From positions 2,221,001 through 2,285,000 of the forward strand of contig NZ_AP023033.1 of the NCBI RefSeq assembly GCF_019670125.1: a DNA stretch of 64,000 bases. Direction: 5' to 3'. A model generated the notes under the pieces. That model did no database searches. It was not told where the DNA came from and saw nothing but the letters and a program-made list of their open reading frames with translations. The stretch's first letter is position 1. Each line of letters starts with the position of its first letter. The position numbers and the translations under genes are program-made. Positions 9,603-19,248 of this stretch are shown one piece after another. Source of the stretch: Agarivorans aestuarii (GTDB lineage Bacteria; Pseudomonadota; Gammaproteobacteria; Enterobacterales; Celerinatantimonadaceae).

Positions 9603-10460
9603 CTAGTACAAAAGGCTGAAGTACTTTCTGCGGTACTGAGATGATAAAGGGTCGCCATTTAGTGTGGCTAACATGTCTAAGAAGTTCTTTTTAATCTGGC
9701 CGTCTAGGCACTCTAAGTCTTTTTGAAGTATCGCTAGCAGCAGTTCAAGAGCTTCTTGATTACGACCTGCTTGAGAATACTGAATAGCTAAGCTTAAGCG
9801 CAGCTCAGCGCTATCTTCAGCTGTGTTCAGTTTGCTTTCAAGTGCTTTAATCTCAGGGCTTTCGGCTGCTGCTTTTAGAAGTTCCAGCTGGCTTTTTAAC
9901 TCATGAAAATCGGCTTGTTGGTCCTCAAGTGGTAAGCCGTTTAACAGTGTTTCGGCCTCGTCTGCGATTTGGTTATTAAGCAAGGCTCTAATCAATACCA
10001 AGATAATGTCGTTACGTTGAGGGGCTAGATTATGAGCTTCACGTATCACGTTTAATGCTTCTACCGATTGGTCTTCTGCTAGTAGCTCTTTAGCTTTTGC
10101 TAACAGTTGCTCCTCAGGTGCAGGTAAATGACGAACAATGGTTTCTGTAACTTGCTCCGGAGAAGGAATGTCGGCAAAACCATCAACTGGGCGACCTTCT
10201 TTTAGGATTACTACAGCTGGGGCTTGAGCAACACCAAGTTGCTGAGCAAGCGGCGCTAACTCATCCATATTAACCCGAGCTAAAGTAAAGCTTCCGCCAG
10301 TTTGTTGATGGATTTGTTGTAGTAAAGAAAACAGTGGCTCGCACTGAGGGCTAGAAGGCGACCAAAAATGCACCACTACTGGCAGGTTCATTGAACCTTC
10401 AATTAACACTTGTTGGGCGTTCTCAAAACTAATATCGATAACAGACGTTGTGGGCTGCAT
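9603..10460 (-). CDS. cnoX: Thioredoxin-domain co-chaperone CnoX (YbbN)
   Basis: A 285-residue protein with a thioredoxin fold (residues 1 to about 110) followed by TPR-like helical repeats. The position of the usual CGPC active site reads SPQC (residues 37-40), with only one cysteine. This matches the E. coli protein, where the site is SQHC and reductase activity is absent. The family acts as a chlorine-activated holdase that hands unfolded proteins to GroEL and DnaK. It ends facing the symporter terminator. Length and domain order are as expected. Confidence 0.92.
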   Translation of the reverse strand: MQPTTSVIDISFENAQQVLIEGSMNLPVVVHFWSPSSPQCEPLFSLLQQIHQQTGGSFTLARVNMDELAPLAQQLGVAQAPAVVILKEGRPVDGFADIPSPEQVTETIVRHLPAPEEQLLAKAKELLAEDQSVEALNVIREAHNLAPQRNDIILVLIRALLNNQIADEAETLLNGLPLEDQQADFHELKSQLELLKAAAESPEIKALESKLNTAEDSAELRLSLAIQYSQAGRNQEALELLLAILQKDLECLDGQIKKNFLDMLATLNGDPLSSQYRRKYFSLLY

Positions 10461-10606
10461 AGCGTTTTCCGTTGGTTGTTTAGCCTTAATTTGGTGACTA
10501 AAAGCATGTTTTTCAAGTAAGAATGCTAGATTAGCAAATTAGCGATAAAAATGGATAGCTTAAAGCGGTACTATGGACATTCCTATTGTTAGTGAAACAG
10601 GATGTT

Positions 10607-11401
10607 ATGGATACACTGTCGTTAGCTGATCTTACGATCTTATTAGTAGAACCTTCAAATATGCAACGCAACATCATTCGTACGCGATTGCATGAAGCGG
10701 GTATTGATAATTTTTTAATGGCAGAGAACTGTCAACTGGCCCTGGACCTCGCAATTAAAACTGCACCAGATTTGGTGGTTAGCTCTATGTATTTCAGCGA
10801 CGGTACTGCTACCGATTTAGTGCAACAGTTACGAGCTAATGATTTAAGCCGTGATGTGGCCTTTATGCTGATTTCTAGTGAAGCCTGTCACCACACCTTA
10901 GACGCTATTAAGCAAGCGGGTGTTATTGCTATTTTGCCTAAGCCTTTCGAATTCACACACTTATTGTCTGCGCTGCAAGCAACCATTAGTTATATAGAGC
11001 CAGATAGTGAAGTTATCGATAACTTAGATTTTTCTGATAAAACGGTACTGGTTGTAGATGACAGCCAAACGGCTCGCCGTCATATTTCAAAAGTATTAGA
11101 AAACATAGGGTTAACTAAACTGATTTTGGCAGAAAATGGTCAGGAAGCTTTATCGTTGATGGTAAACAACCAAGTAGATTTGGTGATTACCGATTACAAC
11201 ATGCCGATAATGGATGGGGCGGCATTAATTGAAGCGTTGCGCCAACATCCAACCTTTTGTGAGATCCCAGCTCTAATGGTGACGTCTGAAAATAATTGCG
11301 CCAAGCTTGATGGTGTAAGGCAAAGCGGCGTATCAGCTTTAGTCGACAAGCCGTTTGATATAGACGCGGTTAAACAGGTGCTAACCCGGCTGTTTGATTA
11401 G
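10607..11401 (+). CDS. Tandem receiver-domain response regulator, first receiver degenerate
   Basis: Two CheY-like receiver domains and no output domain (264 residues from the ATG at 10607; a TTG at 10586 is a possible but weaker start because CAGGA lies just before the ATG). The second receiver is complete: VVDDSQTARR, the phosphoacceptor in ITDYNMPIMDG at D196, and VTSEN and DKPF for the conserved Thr/Ser and Lys. In the first, the acceptor position is serine (S60 in VVSSMYF) and the acidic pair is VEPS, so it is unlikely to be phosphorylated. It may work as a docking or adaptor protein for a histidine kinase not present here. It is monocistronic and convergent with hlyU. Confidence 0.88.
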   Translation: MDTLSLADLTILLVEPSNMQRNIIRTRLHEAGIDNFLMAENCQLALDLAIKTAPDLVVSSMYFSDGTATDLVQQLRANDLSRDVAFMLISSEACHHTLDAIKQAGVIAILPKPFEFTHLLSALQATISYIEPDSEVIDNLDFSDKTVLVVDDSQTARRHISKVLENIGLTKLILAENGQEALSLMVNNQVDLVITDYNMPIMDGAALIEALRQHPTFCEIPALMVTSENNCAKLDGVRQSGVSALVDKPFDIDAVKQVLTRLFD

Positions 11402-11413
11402 CACCGCTGTTGC

Positions 11414-11698
11414 TTAATCGAAAATTTGATCACCCATTTGATCAATAAACGTTTTACATTTGTGCATGGCTAGTTCGGCGGCGTCGTCAGAGCTAGCGCA
11501 TGTATCAGAGCGGATAAACATGTGCTCTTTCAATTCACCATTTACAGTTTTACTGATTTGAGCCGCCACACGGTATTGCCCATTTGCAGATTGTGGCTGA
11601 GGGGCAATGGTGAACTCATTGTAAACTTCCGCTGGATAGCTTTTGGGGGTAACTGGCGCAGCTTGGAACATTTTCTTTAAAGCTGAAAAGATACTCAT
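11414..11698 (-). CDS. hlyU: HlyU-family protein
   Basis: A 94-residue protein matching the HlyU family described in Vibrio and relatives (PF10115). Conserved stretches seen are YNEFTIAPQPQ near residue 26 and HMFIRSDTCAS near residue 59, followed by AAELAMHKCKTFIDQMGDQIF. The family was named for a role in haemolysin expression, but the general function is not settled. It starts with ATG at 11698 and has no neighbours in the same direction, facing the receiver gene tail to tail with a 12-bp gap. Confidence 0.82.
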   Translation of the reverse strand: MSIFSALKKMFQAAPVTPKSYPAEVYNEFTIAPQPQSANGQYRVAAQISKTVNGELKEHMFIRSDTCASSDDAAELAMHKCKTFIDQMGDQIFD

Positions 11699-11814
11699 CT
11701 TAATGATTTTCCTAAATTTAAGCTAAAACATGTACTACAGCTTTAAGATTGGCGAGCTGCATACTGTATGATGCATGATAACGAGCAATTCAACATAATC
11801 GCAATGGATTTACT

Positions 11815-13224
11815 GTGAACTTAGAGACTATTTTTTCTCAATTTAACCAAATGAGTGCCGCTATTACTTTTTCCTTACTTTTTTTGCTAATTGTAAGCCT
11901 GTTAGTAAATAGCATAAAAGGTAGAGCTTTTTCCAAAAAGAGCGATGAGTTTACGCTGTTAAAACAACAGCTAGAAACTGAATTACTAGAGCAAAACCAA
12001 GCTAATCAACAATTACAGCAGCAAGGCCACGACAAAGACATCTCACTAGCCGAGTTGCATACCGAACTGCAGCACCTGCGAGAGCTTAAACAAGACTTAG
12101 ATAGCTGCCAGCAATTGTTACAACGAGAACAGCAACGCTGTGCTTTACTGCAACAAAAAGACATTGCGCTACAAGAACGAATCAGCTATTTAGAAAAAAG
12201 CGAAGAGCGAGTCAACAACCAGTTTGAGCTGTTAGCTAATCGAATATTTTCAGAGAAAGGCCTAGAACTACAACAACAAAGTAAACAGAGTATTGAGTCG
12301 GTACTACAGCCTTTAAAGCAGCAACTGGATGGTTTTAAGCAGCAGGTTCAACAAAGCTACGAAAACGAAGCCAAGCAGCGCCATTCTTTAAAAGACCAAA
12401 TTGTTACTTTGCAATCGCTTAATCAGCAGATTAGTGAAGATGCAGTGCGCTTAACTAAAGCGTTAAAAGGCGATAATAAACAACAAGGTGACTGGGGAGA
12501 GCTGATATTAGAGCAAATTTTGCAATCTTCAGGTCTTAGAGCAGGGCACGAGTATCAAACTCAGGTAGTAGGGGTTAACCAACATGGTCAAACCATTAAA
12601 CCCGATGTTGTAGTGAAACTGCCGGACAATAAGTCAGTTATTGTTGACTCAAAAGTAAACCTTGTTGCTTATGAGCGTTATTACAACAGCGAAGATAGTG
12701 AAGCTCAGCAAGCTGCGTTAAAAGAGCATGCTAAAAGCTTACGCCAGCAAATTATTGGTTTATCCAAAAAGGATTACCATACCTTGTATCAACTACCATC
12801 CTTAGATTATGTATTGCTATTCATCCCAATTGAAGGCGCTTACCTTAGCGCTTTAGAGCAAGATCCTTCGCTAATTAACTTTGCGCTAGAGTCCAATATA
12901 TTACTGGTGAGCCCAAGTAGTTTGATGGTGGCGCTTAGAACAATTCAGAACTTATGGAAAACTGAGCACCAACAACAAAATGCCCAAGTGATCGCACAAC
13001 GGGCAGGCAAGTTATTCGATAAGTTTGTTGCGTTCACGGAAGATTTAAAAAGTCATGGTCAACAACTGCAACGTTCAAACGATAGCTATCAGAATGCCAT
13101 GAATAAACTCAGCACTGGTAAAGGAAACTTGGTAAGGCAAGCCCAGCAACTAAAAGACTTGCAGGTAAACGCTAGCAAGTCTTTAGATGCGAAATTACTG
13201 ACAGATAGCCAGTATGAGGAATAA
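11815..13224 (+). CDS. rmuC: DNA recombination protein RmuC
   Basis: A 469-residue protein starting with GTG. One N-terminal membrane helix (about residues 15-32) is followed by a long coiled coil very rich in Gln (to about residue 215) and then the RmuC domain. The PD-(D/E)XK-like core is visible as KGDNKQQGDWGELILEQIL, then PDVVVKLPDNKSVIVDSKVNL with the Asp and DSK residues. RmuC limits inversions at short inverted repeats and is thought to be a nuclease. It ends 2 bp from the convergent malZ-like gene. Confidence 0.93.
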   Translation: MNLETIFSQFNQMSAAITFSLLFLLIVSLLVNSIKGRAFSKKSDEFTLLKQQLETELLEQNQANQQLQQQGHDKDISLAELHTELQHLRELKQDLDSCQQLLQREQQRCALLQQKDIALQERISYLEKSEERVNNQFELLANRIFSEKGLELQQQSKQSIESVLQPLKQQLDGFKQQVQQSYENEAKQRHSLKDQIVTLQSLNQQISEDAVRLTKALKGDNKQQGDWGELILEQILQSSGLRAGHEYQTQVVGVNQHGQTIKPDVVVKLPDNKSVIVDSKVNLVAYERYYNSEDSEAQQAALKEHAKSLRQQIIGLSKKDYHTLYQLPSLDYVLLFIPIEGAYLSALEQDPSLINFALESNILLVSPSSLMVALRTIQNLWKTEHQQQNAQVIAQRAGKLFDKFVAFTEDLKSHGQQLQRSNDSYQNAMNKLSTGKGNLVRQAQQLKDLQVNASKSLDAKLLTDSQYEE

Positions 13225-13226
13225 GC

Positions 13227-15062
13227 CTATTGGCTAATTATTACCATGGAAGATTGAGCAGCTAGTGATAGTGCCAATTTTCCATCTGAATCAGCAACCA
13301 ACTCTTCGCTGCTATCAAATACTTTGTAAGGAACCTTGTCTTGTAGGTGGGCTAGGTTTAAGTCTAGCTCTTGAGACTCTCCTCGGTTAATCACCACAAT
13401 ACTATGTTGCTCTGGAAGCCAACGCATAAACACCCATACGTCGTCATTCTCAAGCAGGCTTATAAGGTCACCTTGCTGTAACTCACTACGCTGTTTGCGC
13501 AGCGAAATTAGTTGCTGGTAATGCTTGAGCAAAGCTTGTTTCCATTGCTTCTCATCCCAAGGGAAGCAACGGCGACAGTCTGGATCATTAGCGCCAGTTA
13601 AGCCTACTTCATCACCGTAGTAGATTGACGGTACACCGATATATGTGAGCAGCATGGTAGCTGCAATTTTTGCAAGTTCTTCACTTTCGTTCACTAAGTG
13701 AGAAAAACGCGGCGTGTCATGGCTATCTAAAAGGTTGTATTGCGCTAACTGATTGGCGAAGGGGATAGAACCGCGCGCTTCGGCCAGCCAGGTGGCTAAA
13801 TCAGCTGCGTTAAGTTTAAGAGGTACGTAGCGCGGAACATCAACACCCGCCAAGAATGCAACTATGGGTTGGTTAAAACCGTAGTAGTTCATGGCTGCGT
13901 CTTCCTGGTCACCTTGCAGCCACTGTGTTGCCTCTGCAAAGTGTTCTCCTATCATGTAGGCTTCGCTGTTTGTTTGCTTGATAGACTCTCTAAACTTAGC
14001 CACATAATGGGCATTGTTTTGTGCGCTATTATGTTCACCAAGCATGTGAATGACATCGAAGCGCCAAGCGTCGATAGAGAAGGGCGGCTTTAACCAGTGT
14101 TTTAGTACTGATTGCTCGCCTTCATAGATAGCTTGTTGTACCTCTACATTGGCAAAGTTTAACTTGGGTAAGGTTTCAACGCCTTTCCATGACCAATAGT
14201 TGCCGCTTTCATCAAAGTGATACCAATCTTTAAACAGTGAATCTTGGTTATGGTAGGCGCCGCCTTGATGCTGCTGATAGTAATCCATCCAGTGATGTTG
14301 ATTAGACGTATGGTTAACTACCGCATCTAGCATTAGCTTCATACCACGGCCTTTCATATTTTCTGATAGGCTTATTAAAGCCTTGTCTCCACCAAAGTGG
14401 GGTTCAACCTTAAAGTAATTGGTACAGTCGTACTTATGGTTACTTGGAGAACAAAAAATGGGATTAAGGTAGAGAGCTGTTATTCCCAGCTCTTGCAGGT
14501 AATCTAGCTTCTGTTCAATACCAATTAAATCGCCGCCATAAAACTCTGTAGCGCCGGTACCAGAATGAGATTTAGCGACCGGCTCTCCCCATTGTTTTTG
14601 AACAACTTTTCTACCATCTTCTTGGTAACTATAATTGTCTTTGTTTGGCGTCAAACTTGGGTTGCCATTAGCAAAGCGTTCCGGGAATATCTGATAAAAA
14701 ACTTGCTGCTTCGCCCACTCTGGTGGCTTAGCTTGGCTGTTAATTCTAAAGTGAAAATGTTTTTGTGGTAGACGAGAGGATTCACCTGCTGCATGTAAAT
14801 AGCATTGGTTGTCTTTGCTTAAAAACTTAAAGCAATAAAGTGTTAGCGAAGAGTGCGGGCTAACAGGAATGTTGATCTGCCACTTAAGCCAATTACCTTC
14901 AATGCTCGGCTTAGTCATTTCCATTAACCATTCTTCGTGGTCTGGTTCTACTCGCACAAACACTTTGTGGTAGTTGTGATTAATGGCGGTGTAGAGAGTA
15001 ATTAAATAGCTGTCTTGCTGCTGTATAACCTGACTTTGTGGATGAAAGCGAAAATCAGTCAT
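13227..15062 (-). CDS. malZ: Maltodextrin glucosidase (MalZ-type GH13)
   Basis: A 611-residue cytoplasmic GH13 enzyme. I chose the ATG at 15062 because AAAGGT stands seven bases before it; an upstream in-frame start at 15116 has no such support. An N-terminal beta domain is followed by the (beta/alpha)8 barrel with all three catalytic residues: nucleophile D336 in WRFDVIHM, acid/base E373 in MIGEHF, and D449 in SHDTPRF. The spacing fits E. coli MalZ, which removes glucose from the reducing end of maltodextrins. A cyclomaltodextrinase-like activity is the main alternative. There is no mal operon next to it. Together with glgP and pgm elsewhere in the window it could process glycogen breakdown products. 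Confidence 0.85.
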   Translation of the reverse strand: MTDFRFHPQSQVIQQQDSYLITLYTAINHNYHKVFVRVEPDHEEWLMEMTKPSIEGNWLKWQINIPVSPHSSLTLYCFKFLSKDNQCYLHAAGESSRLPQKHFHFRINSQAKPPEWAKQQVFYQIFPERFANGNPSLTPNKDNYSYQEDGRKVVQKQWGEPVAKSHSGTGATEFYGGDLIGIEQKLDYLQELGITALYLNPIFCSPSNHKYDCTNYFKVEPHFGGDKALISLSENMKGRGMKLMLDAVVNHTSNQHHWMDYYQQHQGGAYHNQDSLFKDWYHFDESGNYWSWKGVETLPKLNFANVEVQQAIYEGEQSVLKHWLKPPFSIDAWRFDVIHMLGEHNSAQNNAHYVAKFRESIKQTNSEAYMIGEHFAEATQWLQGDQEDAAMNYYGFNQPIVAFLAGVDVPRYVPLKLNAADLATWLAEARGSIPFANQLAQYNLLDSHDTPRFSHLVNESEELAKIAATMLLTYIGVPSIYYGDEVGLTGANDPDCRRCFPWDEKQWKQALLKHYQQLISLRKQRSELQQGDLISLLENDDVWVFMRWLPEQHSIVVINRGESQELDLNLAHLQDKVPYKVFDSSEELVADSDGKLALSLAAQSSMVIISQ

Positions 15063-15246
15063 GTATTTACCTTTTTGTTTTTTGCTAAGTATCCTAGCAG
15101 CAGGGCAAGCATTCAAGTATGAATATTGAATTTCACATTATTTGATTTAGCCTTTGCTTTTTTAACTTTATCTCCAGTTTTAAAGAGCAAAAACGCTTCA
15201 GTTGTTTAATAATAGTTTGTATCTAAATAGATTTTAAAGTGCGCAA

Positions 15247-17112
15247 TTGAATTCACGTTTTCTTAAAAACAACATTTCTTGGCAAAAAAAGGCAGGCTTT
15301 TGGGCGCTGTTGGTCACCTTATTGTTCGCTGCGGTGCTTTCTCATCGCTACCAAACCATAAAGCATCAAATAGTTGAAGAAGTTGAATTGTCTTTTGGTG
15401 GTTTTAAGACAGCTAACAAACACTTAATAAGCCTGTTGTCTCAACGACTGTCACTGTTAACCCGAACGCTAGGCCTACTTAACTACGTTAATGATGAATC
15501 TGAGTTAACACTGGTCACGCTCGCTACCGAGTGGCAGCGAATTGCTCGCGATGTGAATTTAGAGGGTAACTTTTACTACGTTCACCGTGATGGGCGCGTA
15601 GACCTTGCTCTAAACCAAAGCAAAGAAGGCCACACTTTGGAGTGGAGCTCTGGTATTAACCCAATCATTAAAAACTATTTTAAAGGACTCTCATGGAGAG
15701 ATGAGGGTGTGATATCCACCAAGGTTATTTACGATAAGTCTAACCAACAAACGTACTATGTTTTGTATATACCGGTATTTGATAAGTGGTCAAAACTGGT
15801 GGGTTGGATGGTTAATGAGTACGATCAGCAGGCGATTAATCAAACTGTACACTTCGTTGGTCGCCCGATGTTAGTCGAGCGCGCAGTTATTGTAACTAGC
15901 GACGATATCGTCATTGAAGGTGACTTTAGCCAAGATACCTCCAAGAAGTTGTTAAACTTGGTTGGTAAACTAGATTACTCGTCACTTAGTGATTATTTCG
16001 ATGACAAGCCTTATCGAGATGCTGCTTCGCCCTATGATGTAGGCAGCGGCTTAATGTTTACCTCAGTACTTGATGAATACGAAGATTCGAACCCTAACAC
16101 TGCCTTCTTGTATATCTCTTATAAAGACTTAGCCACAGACAGCCGACACTGGTTAATATTCATCGCAATTGTCTACCTGGTATCAATTGTTGGATGCTTC
16201 TTTGCCGCTTACTTAACTGAGATGATTCGCCGTGAAAAAGCGGTGGTTGAAGAACTAAACGCGCTGCGAGAAGCTGCTTTTGAAGGAGAGTTTTCACAAG
16301 TTATTATTAACCCTACGGGGAAGGTAATGCAGGTGAATCAATACTTAGCAAAAAAAGTGGGTGTAGATGCGGAACAAATGATTGGCACTAAGCTTACGGA
16401 TTTTGGTCAATCTGACCCTGGATTTGATGAAGTACTTAAAATTGCTGCTGAAAAAGGCAGTTGGTTGGGAGAGGTTTCTATACTCGGTAACAATGGCCAC
16501 AATACTATTCAGCAAATGACAGTAACCGCTGTTTATTGGCAAGGTAAACTACATAACTTTGTTTGCTCTAGTATTGATATTAGCGCTCAGAAAACGCTTG
16601 AAGACAAGCTTATGCAGCTGGCCAATACTGATCCTTTAACCGGTGCAGCAAATCGTCGTCATTTTGAAGACAGTGTATTCTTGGAGCAGAGCCGTAGCGA
16701 TCGCAATGGTTGTCGTTTTTCAATATTGATGATTGATGTGGACCACTTTAAACAGCTCAATGATCAATATGGCCACGATACTGGTGATTTGTGTTTGATT
16801 CGTTTAGTAGAAACGATTACTAAGTTAAAACGAGAAACTGACTTACTCGCCCGTTGGGGTGGAGAAGAGTTTATTATGTTACTGCCCGAAACCGACCTTA
16901 CACAGGCAATAAATTTAGCTGAACGACTGCGTCTTGCCTTCGAGCAAGATAAAGCTGTTCCTAGCTTTACTTGTAGTTTTGGTATTACTCAAAGCGAAAA
17001 AGACAGTAGCTTTGCTAAACTATACAAGCAAGCAGATAAGGCTCTGTACACGGCTAAAAATAACGGGCGAAATCAGGTAGTTGAGTATGCATCTATGATG
17101 GAAACTGATTAG
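15247..17112 (+). CDS. Membrane diguanylate cyclase with periplasmic sensor and PAS domain
   Basis: A 621-residue protein. Two membrane helices (about residues 16-33 and 295-320) enclose a periplasmic sensor domain of about 260 residues of Cache-like type. A PAS domain (about residues 335-445) and a C-terminal GGDEF domain follow. The active site reads GGEEF (residues 538-542), and an RxxD inhibitory site (RETD) sits five residues before it, so product inhibition by cyclic-di-GMP is likely. The domain should be active since GGEEF is a standard variant. The only in-frame start before the first helix is TTG at 15247; an in-frame stop lies 12 bp upstream, and no clear ribosome site is seen. Confidence 0.9.
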   Translation: MNSRFLKNNISWQKKAGFWALLVTLLFAAVLSHRYQTIKHQIVEEVELSFGGFKTANKHLISLLSQRLSLLTRTLGLLNYVNDESELTLVTLATEWQRIARDVNLEGNFYYVHRDGRVDLALNQSKEGHTLEWSSGINPIIKNYFKGLSWRDEGVISTKVIYDKSNQQTYYVLYIPVFDKWSKLVGWMVNEYDQQAINQTVHFVGRPMLVERAVIVTSDDIVIEGDFSQDTSKKLLNLVGKLDYSSLSDYFDDKPYRDAASPYDVGSGLMFTSVLDEYEDSNPNTAFLYISYKDLATDSRHWLIFIAIVYLVSIVGCFFAAYLTEMIRREKAVVEELNALREAAFEGEFSQVIINPTGKVMQVNQYLAKKVGVDAEQMIGTKLTDFGQSDPGFDEVLKIAAEKGSWLGEVSILGNNGHNTIQQMTVTAVYWQGKLHNFVCSSIDISAQKTLEDKLMQLANTDPLTGAANRRHFEDSVFLEQSRSDRNGCRFSILMIDVDHFKQLNDQYGHDTGDLCLIRLVETITKLKRETDLLARWGGEEFIMLLPETDLTQAINLAERLRLAFEQDKAVPSFTCSFGITQSEKDSSFAKLYKQADKALYTAKNNGRNQVVEYASMMETD

Positions 17113-17807
17113 TTGAAGCTCGCTATTTCTGTTTCTGTTAGCTCTCGATACTCACCAGCTTGTAATTCATTATCTAGCATTACGTCACCAATTTTCTCCC
17201 GGTGTAAGGCGATAACTTTATTGCCTATCGCCGCGCACATTCGCTTAACCTGATGGTAACGCCCTTCACTAATACTCAGAATGAACTGCTTTTCATTGAT
17301 ACGTTTAGTTACGGCGGGGAGAGTAGGTTTATCTTCACCTCGCAACAAAAGGCTTTTTTCTAGTAGCTGAAGGTCATTGTCGCTAACCGCATCAGCAAGG
17401 CTAACTCTGTAATCCTTAAACTTTTTGCTATTGGGGCTTGTGACTTTATGTGACCATTGGCCATCACTGGTCAAAAGCAATAAACCTGATGTGTCTACAT
17501 CCAAGCGTCCGGCAGCATGTATTTTAAGTGGTGAGTCTATTAAGGACATGGCGCTGGGGTGGTTAGCTTCAGCTTCAGTGCTTAAATAGCCTATTGGTTT
17601 ATTTAACATGAAATACTGATGTTCGATTAGCTTCAATTCTTTGCTATCTAAACCAACGTTGTCACTTTCACCAATAGCAAATTGTGCATTTGTTTGAATT
17701 TGACTATTCACAGTCACACGTTTGTTTTTGATATACTTTTTAGCATCGCTTCGTGATATGTGCCCAGCTTTAGATAGGAATTTGTCTAATCGGCAAGGGT
17801 ATTTCAT
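17109..17807 (-). CDS. rsuA: 16S rRNA pseudouridine(516) synthase RsuA
   Basis: A 232-residue protein. An N-terminal S4 RNA-binding domain (CRLDKFLSKAGHISRSDAKK) is followed by the pseudouridine synthase domain with GRLDVDTSG, where D103 is the catalytic aspartate (D102 in E. coli). The C-terminal half (ISEGRYHQVKRM, LHREKIGD) matches RsuA closely, so the target U516 of 16S rRNA is well supported against other members such as RluE. Its 3' end overlaps the diguanylate cyclase gene by 4 bp, tail to tail. Confidence 0.92.
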   Translation of the reverse strand: MKYPCRLDKFLSKAGHISRSDAKKYIKNKRVTVNSQIQTNAQFAIGESDNVGLDSKELKLIEHQYFMLNKPIGYLSTEAEANHPSAMSLIDSPLKIHAAGRLDVDTSGLLLLTSDGQWSHKVTSPNSKKFKDYRVSLADAVSDNDLQLLEKSLLLRGEDKPTLPAVTKRINEKQFILSISEGRYHQVKRMCAAIGNKVIALHREKIGDVMLDNELQAGEYRELTETEIASFN

Positions 17808-17853
17808 AATGGAGTTCTGTTGCTACTTTGCTGTAGCACAAGTTTACTAAACA

Positions 17854-18501
17854 ATGCCGTTAAAGGCTTTAAGTGGAGAAAAGTTTTTGCAAGTAATCTG
17901 TCGCTCATCGGTAGAGATTCTAGGTAACATTGTGTCTAAGGGCATTACCCTACGCTACTTTAGTGATGGCACTGCCATTACCCAGTTTGAAGTGTTGTTC
18001 AAGCGAAAGCCTAAAGGAAGTGGAAAGGAGCAAGTAGAAGTATTTCAGCTTAATGCTCGAGGAGAGCAGGCGGAAAGAATTAAACAGTATGCAAAAGCGG
18101 GCGATGGAGTGGTGATCAGTGGCCACCTAAAAAACCAAAAAGACAGCAAAGGTGCTATCTCTAGTGCCATTGAGGTTGAACAAGTGAGCTTCGTTGGCGC
18201 ACCTTCTCAACTCTATTGGAATAAAGTTACTTTGGTTGGTGAAATTGTCGAAAAGTCATCTTTGCGAAAGAGTATAAACAATCAAAGCTATTTAAAGTTG
18301 CAAGTTTCTACTGATCAATCTGATCAACAACATGTAGTTAATTGCAATCTGTGGGCTTATCCCGCAGAACTAATTGATAAACAGGCAGAAGTAGGTGATA
18401 AGTTAGTACTTGAGGGTTCGCTCAAAAATGCTTTTGCAGAAGACAAAGTAATCTCACCGATCTTGGTAGACGGGCATACATGTCTTCATTTAAAAGCCTA
18501 A
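17854..18501 (+). CDS. Tandem OB-fold, single-stranded DNA-binding-like protein
   Basis: A 215-residue protein with two SSB-like OB folds. The first (residues about 13-115) shows the pattern VEILGNIVSKGITLRYFSDG, then TQFEVLFKRK, then AKAGDGVVISGHLKNQKDS. The second (about 120-213) repeats it with NKVTLVGEIVEK and VGDKLVLEGSLKN. There is no acidic C-terminal tail of the kind SSB uses to bind partners. The ATG at 17854 has no clear ribosome site; a TTG at 17887 has GGAG eight bases before it and would start almost directly in the first OB fold. Divergent from rsuA. I do not recognise a named gene; nucleic-acid binding is inferred from the fold pattern only. Confidence 0.6.
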   Translation: MPLKALSGEKFLQVICRSSVEILGNIVSKGITLRYFSDGTAITQFEVLFKRKPKGSGKEQVEVFQLNARGEQAERIKQYAKAGDGVVISGHLKNQKDSKGAISSAIEVEQVSFVGAPSQLYWNKVTLVGEIVEKSSLRKSINNQSYLKLQVSTDQSDQQHVVNCNLWAYPAELIDKQAEVGDKLVLEGSLKNAFAEDKVISPILVDGHTCLHLKA

Positions 18502-18535
18502 TTTAAAGCTTTAAAATTGCTTGCTTAGAATGGGC

Positions 18536-19039
18536 TCAATATTTTTTTAACGCGCTGGTGGAGTAGTTATTGGCATCGATGCTTAGGTTAAACTGCTCAG
18601 CTTGCTGCTCTAGTTTGTTCTCTGAAGTAGTTAACTCGTTGAGCATAAGAGTATTGTCGTCTAACTCCCAAATTTGACGACTACCTAAATACGAAAACTT
18701 AACGATCTCAAAAGCCGTTCCATCTCCTTTATTCATGGCTTTGACTAAAGATGACATTTTGCGATTAATTTTGTTGAGTTCTTGTTTTAAGCGCCAAACA
18801 TACATGACCTCATAAAACCATTCTCTGTCTTTCAGCGTTAATACCACAGGGACAATGCTAACAACTGCTGCTACCACGCCCAATAGGTTGAGATAGAAAT
18901 TATCGGAACCCTTTGAAAACAGCGTGATAAATAGGCTCGACCAAAACAGGGTGAACAAAATCAACAAACCAGAAATACCGATATAGGTATAGCGAGAACG
19001 TTGTTGATAAACGGTTTTGTCAATTTTTTGAAACTGCAT
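18536..19039 (-). CDS. DUF3087-like two-span membrane protein
   Basis: A 167-residue protein with two adjacent membrane helices (about residues 19-41 and 49-68) and a C-terminal cytoplasmic part of about 95 residues containing KDREWFYEVMYVWRLKQELNKINRK. The layout and the sequence around the second helix fit the uncharacterised DUF3087 family of marine gammaproteobacteria; I recall the family pattern and have not confirmed it. No function is known. It starts with ATG and is convergent with the OB-fold gene. Confidence 0.65.
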   Translation of the reverse strand: MQFQKIDKTVYQQRSRYTYIGISGLLILFTLFWSSLFITLFSKGSDNFYLNLLGVVAAVVSIVPVVLTLKDREWFYEVMYVWRLKQELNKINRKMSSLVKAMNKGDGTAFEIVKFSYLGSRQIWELDDNTLMLNELTTSENKLEQQAEQFNLSIDANNYSTSALKKY

Positions 19040-19248
19040 GTTTAAGCCAAAGAGTTTATTTTGGTTTAGATGGTATCAAAATTAGGCTTTTTCGGGAAAT
19101 AGAAAGCTAGGCAGAGCATAAAGTAAGCTGTTGTTTAATATTTAGAAAAATGTTGGTTAAAAGTCACAGCTTTAGTTCTCATGCTCCCACTTTAGGGCTA
19201 TGATTAGTTATGGATTACTCGGTACACAAAAATATACAAGGAATGTTT

